DNA of 64,000 nucleotides from Schaalia vaccimaxillae DSM 15804 (GTDB lineage: Bacteria; Actinomycetota; Actinomycetes; Actinomycetales; Actinomycetaceae), in assembly GCF_000420425.1 (NCBI RefSeq), contig NZ_ATUX01000005.1:248001-312000 (forward strand), in the 5' to 3' direction. Below, piece by piece: positions 43,613-51,715 of the stretch. Positions within the stretch are counted from its first letter, which is position 1. Each line of letters starts with the position of its first letter. A program made the position numbers and the translations under genes. The notes under the pieces were generated by a model. It was not told where the DNA came from and made no database searches. It saw only the letters and a program-made list of their open reading frames with translations.

Positions 43613-44380
43613 TCATAAGCTCCTTCCGGTGATGTCGCTCAGGAAATTGTTGAGGAGATCAGACAGAATTTCAGGCTGCCCTGTATTGAGTTCATGTGAG
43701 CCGTCATTGATAACTCGCATACGGGCCTGTGGGATAAGGCTTGAAATTTCGCGAGAGGAAGCCAGGTTCGCTTTATCTTTACTGCCGCACACTACAAGCG
43801 TCGGCATGTTGAGAGTGGGCAGGCAAGGGCGCAGATCGACTTCGGCTACAGCATCGAGAATTTGAAGCATTCGTGCTTTCGATAGGTCAGGCATTTCAAG
43901 TGCTCGCGCTGGAAGCCCGTGCATAACAAGACGTTGAAGGCGCATGAGGAATCGCGGCGGGTGTGCCTGGCTGGCGCATAAGGTGAGTGATGAGATTCGG
44001 TCGGGGTGGTTGATGGCTACTTGAGTTGCGACCATTGCCCCGAGTGAGAGCCCACACAGGTGTGCGGTGGAGATTGTGCGTGCATCGAGATCGCGGATGA
44101 TTTTGTCGGCAGATTTGCTCAAATTGAATGGGGCGTCATCGTTATGCGTACCTGGTAGGCGGAGAGCAATGCCTATGAATTCGCTGGGTAAATGGTCAAT
44201 CTGATAGGTCCAGGACTGGGGTGTTGCGCCGAGACCGTGGAGGAAAATGACATGCTGCTTGGGCTGAGGTGGCATGAAGTCAGGTTGCATCTGCTCAGTC
44301 TCCAGATGAGTGCGGAATAAATCAAAAAAATCAAAGTTGAGTACAGTAGGCTCAAGTTTTGGGATTTCGGGTTGCGACAT
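43613..44380 (-). CDS. alpha/beta hydrolase, likely HspR-controlled
   Basis: The 255-residue hydrolase has the oxyanion loop FLHGLGATPQSW, the nucleophile elbow LCGLSLGAMVA (Ser), Asp in VVCGSKDKAN and His in DGSHELNTGQ. Substrate unknown; the sequence is of the pimeloyl-ester/3-oxoadipate-lactonase-like group. Two starts are possible: ATG at 44380, or ATG at 44290. If 44380 is used, the nearer HAIR element (44336-44356) lies inside the coding region; if 44290 is used, both HAIR elements sit in its promoter. Divergent from dnaK. Confidence 0.85.
   Translation of the reverse strand: MSQPEIPKLEPTVLNFDFFDLFRTHLETEQMQPDFMPPQPKQHVIFLHGLGATPQSWTYQIDHLPSEFIGIALRLPGTHNDDAPFNLSKSADKIIRDLDARTISTAHLCGLSLGAMVATQVAINHPDRISSLTLCASQAHPPRFLMRLQRLVMHGLPARALEMPDLSKARMLQILDAVAEVDLRPCLPTLNMPTLVVCGSKDKANLASSREISSLIPQARMRVINDGSHELNTGQPEILSDLLNNFLSDITGRSL
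44336..44356. promoter_or_regulatory. HAIR element (HspR operator) 1
   Basis: TTGAGT-N7-GCTCAAG matches the HspR-associated inverted repeat CTTGAGT-N7-ACTCAAG with one change in each arm. It is 63 bases from the second copy and shares with it the longer word AAAGTTGAGTACA, so it arose by local duplication. It faces the divergent hydrolase gene. Confidence 0.8.
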
Positions 44381-44398
44381 GTTTGCCTGCTTCCTAAA

Positions 44399-44419
44399 GT
44401 TGAGTACAACAGACTCAAG
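44399..44419. promoter_or_regulatory. HAIR element (HspR operator) 2
   Basis: TTGAGT-N7-ACTCAAG at 44400-44419 matches the HAIR consensus almost perfectly. It lies 39 bases upstream of dnaK, where HspR binding would block transcription of dnaK-grpE-dnaJ-hspR. Confidence 0.92.
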
Positions 44420-44425
44420 GAAGTA

Positions 44426-44440
44426 CTGGGATCATCCCAG
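44426..44440. promoter_or_regulatory. 15-base palindrome in the dnaK leader
   Basis: CTGGGAT-C-ATCCCAG is a perfect inverted repeat with a one-base centre, between HAIR 2 and the dnaK start codon. It does not match HAIR or CIRCE. It may be a second operator or a leader hairpin. Confidence 0.5.
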
Positions 44441-44457
44441 ACGAAAGGACAACAATA

Positions 44458-46317
44458 ATGGCACGTGCAGTCGGAATCGACCTCGGTACCACCAACTCAG
44501 CTATCGCCGTCCTCGAAGGCGGCGACCCCACGATCATCGCGAACGCAGAAGGCGCACGCACCACTCCCTCGGTGGTGGCCTTCTCCAAGACCGGCGAAGT
44601 TCTCGTCGGTGAAATCGCCAAGCGCCAGGCCGTCACCAACGTTGAGCGCACCATCTCCTCCGTCAAGCGCCACATGGGCACCGACTGGACCATGGAGATC
44701 GACGACAAGAAGTACACCGCGCAGGAAATCTCCGCACGAATCCTCTCTAAGCTCAAGGCAGACGCGGAAGCCTACCTCGGTGAGCCCGTCACCGACGCCG
44801 TCATCACCGTCCCCGCATACTTCAACGACGCTCAGCGTCAGGCAACTAAGGATGCAGGCCAGATCGCAGGTCTGAACGTCCAGCGCATCGTCAACGAGCC
44901 CACCGCAGCAGCCCTGGCCTACGGCCTCGAAAAGGGCAAGGAAGACGAACTCATCCTCGTCTTCGACCTCGGTGGCGGCACCTTCGACGTGTCCCTGCTG
45001 GAAATCGGTAAGGATGACGACGGCTTCTCTACCATCCAGGTGCGTGCCACCGCTGGTGACAACAAGCTCGGTGGTGACGACTGGGACCAGCGCATCGTCG
45101 ACTGGCTGATCGCCCAGGTCAAGTCCAAGACCGGTGCCGACCTGTCCAAGGACGCCGTCGCCCTCCAGCGACTTAAGGAAGCCGCTGAGCAGGCCAAGAA
45201 GGAACTCTCAAGCGCCACCAGCACCAACATCTCCCTGCAGTACCTGTCGATGACGGCTGACGGCCCTATCCACCTCGACGAGTCGCTCACCCGCGCCAAG
45301 TTCGAAGAGATGACCGCCGACCTGCTCGAGCGCACCAAGAAGCCCTTCCACGACGTCATTCGCGACGCCTCCGTGACCGTTTCCGAGATCGACCACGTCG
45401 TCCTCGTCGGTGGCTCCACCCGTATGCCCGCTGTGGCAGGCGTCGTCAAGGAACTGACCGGTGGACGCGAACCCAACAAGGGCGTCAACCCCGACGAGGT
45501 TGTTGCCGTCGGCGCAGCCCTGCAGGCAGGCGTCATCCAGGGCGACCGCAAGGACGTCCTGCTCATCGACGTCACCCCCCTGTCCCTCGGTATTGAAACC
45601 AAGGGCGGCGTCATGACCAAGCTCATCGACCGCAACACCGCGATCCCGACCAAGGCCTCGGAAGTCTTCTCCACCGCCGAAGACGGCCAGCCCTCCGTCC
45701 TCATCCAGGTCTACCAGGGTGAGCGAGAGTTCGCCCGCGACAACAAGCTGCTCGGCACCTTCGAACTGTCCGGCATCGCCCCGGCCCCCCGTGGTGTGCC
45801 CCAGATTGAGGTGGCTTTCGATATTGACGCCAACGGCATCGTGCACGTGTCCGCCAAGGACCGCGGCACCGGCAAGGAGCAGTCGGTGACCATCACCGGC
45901 GGATCGGCGCTGGCCAAGGAAGATATCGATCGCATGGTCAAGGAAGCCGAAGAGCACGCAGCCGAAGACAAGGCGCGCCGCGAAGAAGCTGAGACACGCA
46001 ACATGGCCGAGCAGACCGTCTACTCGATGGAAAAGCTGCTCAAGGACGAGGCCGACAAGATCTCTGAAGAGACCCGTACTGCGGTCCAGGCCGACGTGGA
46101 CGCAGTCAAGGAAGCCCTCAAGGGTGAAGACACCGAAGCCGTCAAGACCGCCATGGACAAGCTCAACGAGTCCGGCATGAAGATCGGCCAGGAAATCTAC
46201 GCCGCCCAGCAGGCCGCCGAAGCTCAGGGTGAGGCTCCCGCTGGCGACGCTGGCGCAGAGTCCGCAGATGACGACGTTATCGACGCCGAGATCGTGGACG
46301 AGGACGAGAACAAGTGA
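44458..46317 (+). CDS. dnaK: chaperone protein DnaK
   Basis: Hsp70 chaperone of 619 residues. The nucleotide-binding domain starts [14 protein letters not shown] and includes [13 protein letters not shown] and [11 protein letters not shown]; the substrate-binding domain follows [12 protein letters not shown]. The C-terminal tail ends in an acidic [11 protein letters not shown]. Ribosome site GAAAGGA precedes the ATG. First gene of a dnaK-grpE-dnaJ-hspR operon with an HspR operator upstream. The start of grpE overlaps its stop (GTGA). Confidence 0.98.
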   Translation: MARAVGIDLGTTNSAIAVLEGGDPTIIANAEGARTTPSVVAFSKTGEVLVGEIAKRQAVTNVERTISSVKRHMGTDWTMEIDDKKYTAQEISARILSKLKADAEAYLGEPVTDAVITVPAYFNDAQRQATKDAGQIAGLNVQRIVNEPTAAALAYGLEKGKEDELILVFDLGGGTFDVSLLEIGKDDDGFSTIQVRATAGDNKLGGDDWDQRIVDWLIAQVKSKTGADLSKDAVALQRLKEAAEQAKKELSSATSTNISLQYLSMTADGPIHLDESLTRAKFEEMTADLLERTKKPFHDVIRDASVTVSEIDHVVLVGGSTRMPAVAGVVKELTGGREPNKGVNPDEVVAVGAALQAGVIQGDRKDVLLIDVTPLSLGIETKGGVMTKLIDRNTAIPTKASEVFSTAEDGQPSVLIQVYQGEREFARDNKLLGTFELSGIAPAPRGVPQIEVAFDIDANGIVHVSAKDRGTGKEQSVTITGGSALAKEDIDRMVKEAEEHAAEDKARREEAETRNMAEQTVYSMEKLLKDEADKISEETRTAVQADVDAVKEALKGEDTEAVKTAMDKLNESGMKIGQEIYAAQQAAEAQGEAPAGDAGAESADDDVIDAEIVDEDENK

Positions 46318-46940
46318 CCGACGCTGAGAACCAGGGCTTCGAGCCCGAACCCGACGAGGGGAACCTCCCCGACGAGGGCGAGGCCGGGGCCGACTCCACC
46401 GAGTCGACCCCGGCGGTTCCGGCCGACACCGAGTCGGCCGACGGCCTCGACATGTCCGCCTTTGAGGAGCAGGTCGAAGACTCTGACCTCGCCAAAGCCC
46501 TCGAACGCATCGCCGAGGTTGAAGACCAGCTCGCTCGCGCCAACGCTGACCTCTACAACCTCAACCAGGAGTATGCGAACTATGTTCGCCGCTCCAAAGA
46601 ATCTGTTCCCGCCCACCGCGACAGCGGCCAAACCGAAGTCATTGAGGCGCTCATCGGCGTCCTCGACGACATCGACGCGGCTCGCGCACACGGTGACCTC
46701 GAAGATGGGCCCTTCGCAGCCATCGCGACCAAGTTGGAAGATGCGCTTGCCACGCGATTCTCGCTCGAACGCTACGGGCAAGCAGGTGAAGACTTCGATC
46801 CGCAGTTGCATGAGGCTCTCATGGCTCAGACCAACGAAGAGGTCGACCACCCCGTCATCGCGCAGATTCTGCAGCCCGGCTACAAGCGCGGGGAGAAGAT
46901 CCTGCGCGCAGCCAAAGTCATGGTAGATAACCCTGCCTGA
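46314..46940 (+). CDS. grpE: nucleotide exchange factor GrpE
   Basis: The 208-residue protein releases ADP from DnaK. It has an acidic, disordered N-terminal third, a long coiled coil (residues about 60-100, containing [19 protein letters not shown]) and the C-terminal beta domain with the family pattern [25 protein letters not shown], here spread over residues about 165-190. It starts at a GTG that overlaps the dnaK stop. A 103-base gap with a hairpin separates it from dnaJ. Confidence 0.96.
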   Translation: MTDAENQGFEPEPDEGNLPDEGEAGADSTESTPAVPADTESADGLDMSAFEEQVEDSDLAKALERIAEVEDQLARANADLYNLNQEYANYVRRSKESVPAHRDSGQTEVIEALIGVLDDIDAARAHGDLEDGPFAAIATKLEDALATRFSLERYGQAGEDFDPQLHEALMAQTNEEVDHPVIAQILQPGYKRGEKILRAAKVMVDNPA

Positions 46941-47000
46941 CGGAAGGAACGAATACACGAATACGAGTGTTCACACGATCGAATCCCCACAGCCGCACAC

Positions 47001-47016
47001 GGGCGCATCAGCGCCC
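47001..47016 (+). other. stem-loop between grpE and dnaJ
   Basis: GGGCGC-ATCA-GCGCCC forms a perfect 6-bp GC-only stem 16 bases before the strong AAGGAGG site of dnaJ. It could reduce read-through, protect mRNA ends, or set the DnaK/DnaJ ratio. No T-run follows, so it is not a clear terminator. Confidence 0.5.
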
Positions 47017-47043
47017 GCGATTCTGACAAGGAGGTGACCTGCG

Positions 47044-48045
47044 GTGAGTGAACAGGAATGGTTTGGTAAGGACTTCTACAAGACGCTGGGAGTTGCCAAA
47101 GACGCCGACGATGTGACGATTAAAAAAGCCTATCGCAAGCTCGCGCGCACGTGGCACCCCGACCAGAACCCGGGAGACGAAAAAGCCGAAGCGAAATTCA
47201 AGGAGATCGGCGAAGCCTATTCGGTGCTCTCCAACAAGGAACAACGTCAACGCTACGACGCTATCCGGCAGATGGCTGGCGGAGGAGCCCGCTTCTCGGC
47301 GGGTAGCGGCGCTGGTGGGCCGGACCTGTCCGACCTCTTCGGTGGCGCTTTCTCTGGCGGAAACGTCCGCTTCTCCACGAACGGTGCAGGCGGCACAGGT
47401 TTCGAGGACATCCTCGGTGGTCTCTTTGGAGGCGGCGGGGGAGCTGGGTTTGGCGGCGGCTTCGGCGGCGGCCCAGGCTTTGGTGCTCCCAGAGCTTCCA
47501 AGGGTGCCGACCGCAAAGCCTCGATGACCATCTCGCTGCGCGAATCCCTAGACGGCGCCATGCTCTCAGTGGGCGTGGACGGAAAATCGCTGAAGGTTCG
47601 CGTCCCTGCAGGGGTGAAGAACGGCCAAAAGATCAGGCTCAAAGGCAAGGGGCAGCCCGGTACTAACGGCGGCCCAGCCGGAGACCTTGAGGTCACGATC
47701 AATGTTTCGGCGCATCCGGTGTTCCTTCGCGACGGCGACAACCTACGCGTCACCGTGCCCGTGACATTCGCTGAAGCCGCCCTGGGCACCAAGGTTCAAG
47801 TTCCCCTCATGGATGGCAATACGGTTACCGTCAAGGTGCCCGCTGGTACTCAGTCCGGCTCCACGCTACGCGTGCGAGGCAAGGGAGTGCAGACCTCGAA
47901 GAAGCCGGGTGACTTGCTGGTGGACATCCAGGTTCGCGTGCCAGACAAACTGTCTCGCGAACAAAAGAAAGCCATGGAGGAGCTCGCCAAATCCTTCGAA
48001 GGGTTCAACCCTCGCGACGGCCTCGTCGAACAGGCGAAGGCGTGA
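47044..48045 (+). CDS. dnaJ: DnaJ-family co-chaperone lacking the zinc-finger domain (type II)
   Basis: The 333-residue protein has a J domain with HPD at residues 38-40, a long Gly/Phe-rich region (about 80-155), and two C-terminal client-binding domains (from about 165). It has no cysteine at all, so the CxxCxGxG zinc domain of classic DnaJ is absent; it is CbpA/DnaJ2-like. It lies in the place normally held by full-length dnaJ. The GTG start is set by AAGGAGG six bases upstream of the spacer. hspR follows after six bases. Confidence 0.92.
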   Translation: MSEQEWFGKDFYKTLGVAKDADDVTIKKAYRKLARTWHPDQNPGDEKAEAKFKEIGEAYSVLSNKEQRQRYDAIRQMAGGGARFSAGSGAGGPDLSDLFGGAFSGGNVRFSTNGAGGTGFEDILGGLFGGGGGAGFGGGFGGGPGFGAPRASKGADRKASMTISLRESLDGAMLSVGVDGKSLKVRVPAGVKNGQKIRLKGKGQPGTNGGPAGDLEVTINVSAHPVFLRDGDNLRVTVPVTFAEAALGTKVQVPLMDGNTVTVKVPAGTQSGSTLRVRGKGVQTSKKPGDLLVDIQVRVPDKLSREQKKAMEELAKSFEGFNPRDGLVEQAKA

Positions 48046-48051
48046 TCCAAC

Positions 48052-48588
48052 ATGGCGCCCAGACGCAAGAACACCAATGGTGACGCAGACCTGACCTTCG
48101 TCATTTCCGTGGCCGCCGAATTGGCTGGCATGCACGCCCAAACGCTGCGCCAGTACGACCGTCTCGGCCTCGTCACCCCCGCACGCACCAAGGGCGGGGG
48201 CAGACGCTACACCCGACGCGACGTCCAACGCTTGCGCGACGTCCAGCGGATGAGCCAAGAAGATGGCATCAACCTGGCAGGCATCCAAAAAATCCTCGAA
48301 CTTGAACGAAAAGTCGAAGCCCTCGAAGAAGAGCGTGCGATCCTCCACTCCCGTCTCGAGGAAGTTGAATCGCGCCGCAACCGAGTCTTTGCTGCAACCA
48401 CTACCGGTGAAGTGCGTCCAATACAACGAGGCCAGCGTCCGTCCTCGTCTGCTGGCGGCGAGGTCGCAGTGTGGCAGCCGTGGAGACCTTCATCGATGCC
48501 TCGTCCAACTCGCAAAGTGCGTGCCGTTATCGAAGCTGGCCCATCGGGTGTGCGCGTCATCGAAGGCACAGTTCGCGCCGTCGAATAA
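48052..48588 (+). CDS. hspR: heat-shock repressor HspR (MerR family)
   Basis: The 178-residue repressor has a MerR-type helix-turn-helix (VISVAAELAGMHAQTLRQYDRLGL and GGGRRYTRRDVQRLRDVQ, residues about 16-66), a coiled coil (about 75-108) and a Pro/Arg-rich C-terminal tail longer than in many HspR. HspR binds HAIR elements with DnaK as co-repressor, closing a feedback loop. Three HAIR sites occur in this window (44336, 44399, 55145). Last gene of the dnaK operon. Confidence 0.94.
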   Translation: MAPRRKNTNGDADLTFVISVAAELAGMHAQTLRQYDRLGLVTPARTKGGGRRYTRRDVQRLRDVQRMSQEDGINLAGIQKILELERKVEALEEERAILHSRLEEVESRRNRVFAATTTGEVRPIQRGQRPSSSAGGEVAVWQPWRPSSMPRPTRKVRAVIEAGPSGVRVIEGTVRAVE

Positions 48589-48706
48589 TCACCGCCGTTA
48601 ATTCGCGGCAGTGCGATGCCTCATCATGATGACTCATACCTAGTGTGGTGTGGGCCACTGTATATTCAACGGTACGTCACAGGATAGGTAAAACGGAAGA
48701 GCCAAG

Positions 48707-50062
48707 GTGGGCGCTACGCTGAATGACATGACTGACCGCCACCACTCGTTACGCCTTCCACTGCGTTCCCAGATTGCTGTCCTGGCCGGAAGCGCTGCTC
48801 GCTCCGCATCGCGGGCCCTGGGAAGAGGGGCAGGAGGCATGATCGGTGGTGAAGTGGCCTTGAAAATCTCTCCTTCGGTGCTGTCAGACCTTGCCAGGCC
48901 CGTTCAATCGGTGATCGTCTCGGCAACCAACGGCAAATCCACCACTACCCGCATGATGCGCACGGCCCTGTCCCAGCTTGGCGAGGTTGCCTCCAACACC
49001 AACGGCGACAATATGACCTCCGGTGTGATTACAGCTCTCATGAACTCCCGCAGTGCGCGCTTTGCCGCCCTCGAAGTTGACGAAATGCACGTGCCCGCCG
49101 TGGCCCGCTGCGTGCGCCCCGCCGTTTTTGTGCTCCTCAACCTCTCGCGTGACCAGCTCGATCGCGTTGGAGAGATCGGCTCCGTTGAACGTCGGCTGCG
49201 TCAGGCTGTGGAAGAAAATCCGAACGCGATTGTCGTAGCCAACTGTGATGATCCCTTAATCGTTTCCGCCGCTGCGTCGGCTAAGAATGTTGTGTGGGTA
49301 GCTGCTGGGGCCAGCTGGGGCAACGATTCGACCGCTTATCCGCGAGGCGGCAGGGTTGTCCGCGACGAGGATGGGTGGCATTTGGTCCCGTCCGACGAGG
49401 GGGAGATTCTTCCCGAAATTTCGTCGCGTCCCGACCCACACTGGTGGCTCAGCGATATCGACTTATCACCGGAAAAAAGTGGAGGCCCTACCGCCACTCT
49501 CAACGGGCCCGAGGGTATCAGCGTCGCCCTCGAACTGAATTTGCCGGGGCGCGCCAACCTAGGAAACGCAGCCCACGCGGTTGCTGCGGCAGTGGCCCTG
49601 GGTGTTGACGCGCATGATGCGGTGCAGGCAATGACATCGGTACGCGAGGTAGCCGGACGCTATTCAACTCATGACGTGGATGGGCGAGCCATCCGCATCA
49701 TGCTCGCGAAGAACCCGGCGGGCTGGCAAGAAGCCATGACAATGATCGACAGGCGCGTTGAACAAGTGATCATTGGAGTCAATGGCCAGGTGCCGGACGG
49801 AACTGACCTGTCGTGGCTGTGGGATGTGGACTTCTCCATGCTTCTAGAAGGCTCGCAACGCAAGGTGGTGGCCTGCGGTGAACGAGGCGCGGACTTGGCG
49901 GTCCGCCTCGAATACGCTGGAATCCACTGCATGCTGGTGAAAACTCCGATGGAAGCGGTGGCCGCATGTTCGCCTGGAAGCGTTGAAATGCTCCTGAACT
50001 ACACGGCCCTGCGTGACTTTAAAACCATTCTTGATGCGCGCGAGAAGAAGGAGCAGCGATGA
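48707..50062 (+). CDS. murT: lipid II isoglutaminyl synthase subunit MurT, without zinc-ribbon cysteines
   Basis: MurT and GatD together amidate D-Glu of lipid II. This 451-residue Mur-ligase-like protein has the P-loop SATNGKSTTT (residues 72-81), EVDEMHVP, LNLSRDQLDR, and the C-terminal MurT part with AKNPAGWQEAM and LNYTALRDF. In MurT of Staphylococcus a zinc ribbon with two Cys pairs is inserted in the ATP domain; the same place here (about residues 205-255) has ATAYPRGG-like sequence and no CxxC, so the ribbon is degenerate. GTG at 48707 or ATG at 48728 may start it. It overlaps gatD by four bases. Confidence 0.93.
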   Translation: MGATLNDMTDRHHSLRLPLRSQIAVLAGSAARSASRALGRGAGGMIGGEVALKISPSVLSDLARPVQSVIVSATNGKSTTTRMMRTALSQLGEVASNTNGDNMTSGVITALMNSRSARFAALEVDEMHVPAVARCVRPAVFVLLNLSRDQLDRVGEIGSVERRLRQAVEENPNAIVVANCDDPLIVSAAASAKNVVWVAAGASWGNDSTAYPRGGRVVRDEDGWHLVPSDEGEILPEISSRPDPHWWLSDIDLSPEKSGGPTATLNGPEGISVALELNLPGRANLGNAAHAVAAAVALGVDAHDAVQAMTSVREVAGRYSTHDVDGRAIRIMLAKNPAGWQEAMTMIDRRVEQVIIGVNGQVPDGTDLSWLWDVDFSMLLEGSQRKVVACGERGADLAVRLEYAGIHCMLVKTPMEAVAACSPGSVEMLLNYTALRDFKTILDAREKKEQR

Positions 50063-50796
50063 GTGAATCGACGCTGAGCATCGGTGTTCTCATGCCTGAA
50101 GTTTTGGGAACTTACGGAGATACGGGTAACGCCATTGTTCTCAAAGAGCGCGCGTGCCGCCGCGGCATCCAGGCTGAGATTGTCCAAGTTGGCCTCAATG
50201 ATGCGATTCCGGAAGGGCTTGATCTTTATTCGCTTGGAGGCGGGGAAGACACCGCCCAAGCGGTCGCAGCTCAGAAATTGCGTGCCGATTCCGGTCTGGT
50301 CAAAGCCGTCGAGGCTGGGCGTCCACTGCTCGCAATCTGCGCCTCTTTGCAAGTGCTGGGGCACTGGTACCGCGATGCTACGGGGCAGCGTGTCGAGGGG
50401 CTGGGAATCCTTGATATCACCACCGATCCTCAAGGTCAGCGAGCGATCGGTGAACTCGCCACAGAGCCATTAATCAAAGGACTTACTCAGCCCTTGACCG
50501 GCTTTGAAAACCACGGTGGTGGCACGCTGCTCGGCCCCGAGGCCCAGCCGCTGGGTCGCGTCATCGCCGGTGTCGGCAACGGTACGCCGAAAGGTGCCAC
50601 CCCTGTCGCGCAAGCAATCGACGGCGCGGTTCAAGGGTCAATCATTGCAACCTACATGCACGGACCCGTCCTCGCACGAAATCCTGAACTAGCCGACCTG
50701 CTGCTCGCTCGAGCCACTGGAATGGAACTGGCTCCGCTGAATGTCCCAGGAGTTGCCGAACTGCGCGAAGAACGCCTGGGTGCAGCAGGTGCTTGA
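50059..50796 (+). CDS. gatD: lipid II isoglutaminyl synthase glutaminase subunit GatD
   Basis: The 245-residue class I glutamine amidotransferase supplies ammonia to MurT. It has the N-terminal PEVLGTYGDTGNAIVL, GGGEDTAQ, the nucleophile Cys in LLAICASLQVLG, the family GFENHGGGT, and the His in YMHGPVLARNPELAD. Length and motif order are typical of GatD. Translationally coupled to murT (ATGA). Confidence 0.95.
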   Translation: MSESTLSIGVLMPEVLGTYGDTGNAIVLKERACRRGIQAEIVQVGLNDAIPEGLDLYSLGGGEDTAQAVAAQKLRADSGLVKAVEAGRPLLAICASLQVLGHWYRDATGQRVEGLGILDITTDPQGQRAIGELATEPLIKGLTQPLTGFENHGGGTLLGPEAQPLGRVIAGVGNGTPKGATPVAQAIDGAVQGSIIATYMHGPVLARNPELADLLLARATGMELAPLNVPGVAELREERLGAAGA

Positions 50797-50899
50797 GGGG
50801 ACATCCCTGAATAATCCCTGAGAGTGGGGTTTTCCGGTCGTCAGTGTCAGTGTGCGTCGATACCCTGGAAGGGAACATCTGGACTCAGTGGAGGAAGCC

Positions 50900-51664
50900 A
50901 TGTCGACCCCGAACCAGCCTGAAGAACCTCGATACGGGCAGCGCTCTGAAGGCGCCGCTCCCGATCCGCAGGTCGAAACTCCCTGGCCCCAGTACGGTGT
51001 TGTCAACGGTCAACAACCCTCCTCGGGCTCGTATTCCACCGGAGCCCCGCAGTATTCTCAATCGTCTGGCCCCGCCTACTCTTCCGCTGCCGGCCCCACG
51101 GCGGGAGGTGCTCCCTTCGCAGGCGTCCCCAAACCCGCAGGCAATCTGCCGAGCCGCACCCCAGGAGTTCTCACCCTGGTGGTGGGCATTGTGCTGGCAG
51201 TCGTCGCGGCCCCCATCGCTCTACTCATTGGCATTTTCTCCAGCATCGACATGGGTTCGCTCGTGTCCGACGCGGGCATGCTGTCCAACGGCGACACCGT
51301 CACGGTTGACGATTCGGGCAGCTACATCATCGCCTCGAACGGGTACGACGTGTACAACTGCTCCCTGATAGGTAGCGATGGCACCGAACATGCCATGGAA
51401 AGTGTCCCCGGAGCTAATACCTCCTTCATTGCCAATGGCTTAAAGCCCGGTTCCTACACCGTGAACTGCGGTATGGAAGGCAACGCACAACTCACAGGCA
51501 TTACAGGTGTCGACCCTGGTTCTTTGACCAACGCTGGGTTGGTCGGCTTTGGGTGGGCTACCGCTATCGGATTGATCGGCATCATCGTGGGTGTTATCGG
51601 CATCGTCATGCTGGTTAAGGTCAACGCTCGCCGTCGCCAGATGATGAATCCGACGCGCTACTGA
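50900..51664 (+). CDS. membrane protein with disordered N-terminus and extracellular domain
   Basis: Started at the ATG at 50900, with GGAGGA upstream (a longer open frame begins at 50852). The 254-residue protein has a Pro/Gln/Ser/Tyr-rich cytosolic head (residues 1-85), a membrane helix (about 89-112), an extracellular domain of about 105 residues with two cysteines (YNCSL and NCGME) and a second helix (about 215-238) ending in a basic tail. No family recognised. It stands alone after gatD. Confidence 0.72.
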   Translation: MSTPNQPEEPRYGQRSEGAAPDPQVETPWPQYGVVNGQQPSSGSYSTGAPQYSQSSGPAYSSAAGPTAGGAPFAGVPKPAGNLPSRTPGVLTLVVGIVLAVVAAPIALLIGIFSSIDMGSLVSDAGMLSNGDTVTVDDSGSYIIASNGYDVYNCSLIGSDGTEHAMESVPGANTSFIANGLKPGSYTVNCGMEGNAQLTGITGVDPGSLTNAGLVGFGWATAIGLIGIIVGVIGIVMLVKVNARRRQMMNPTRY

Positions 51665-51715
51665 GGTTCGCGCTTCTGAGCTCTACTGACACTGATCCTG
51701 CGGGGCCGGCCTCGT

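Noticed and set aside
44336-44440. CIRCE/HrcA operator for the chaperone operon
   Set aside because: The TTAGCACTC-N9-GAGTGCTAA pattern is absent; the repeats match HAIR instead.
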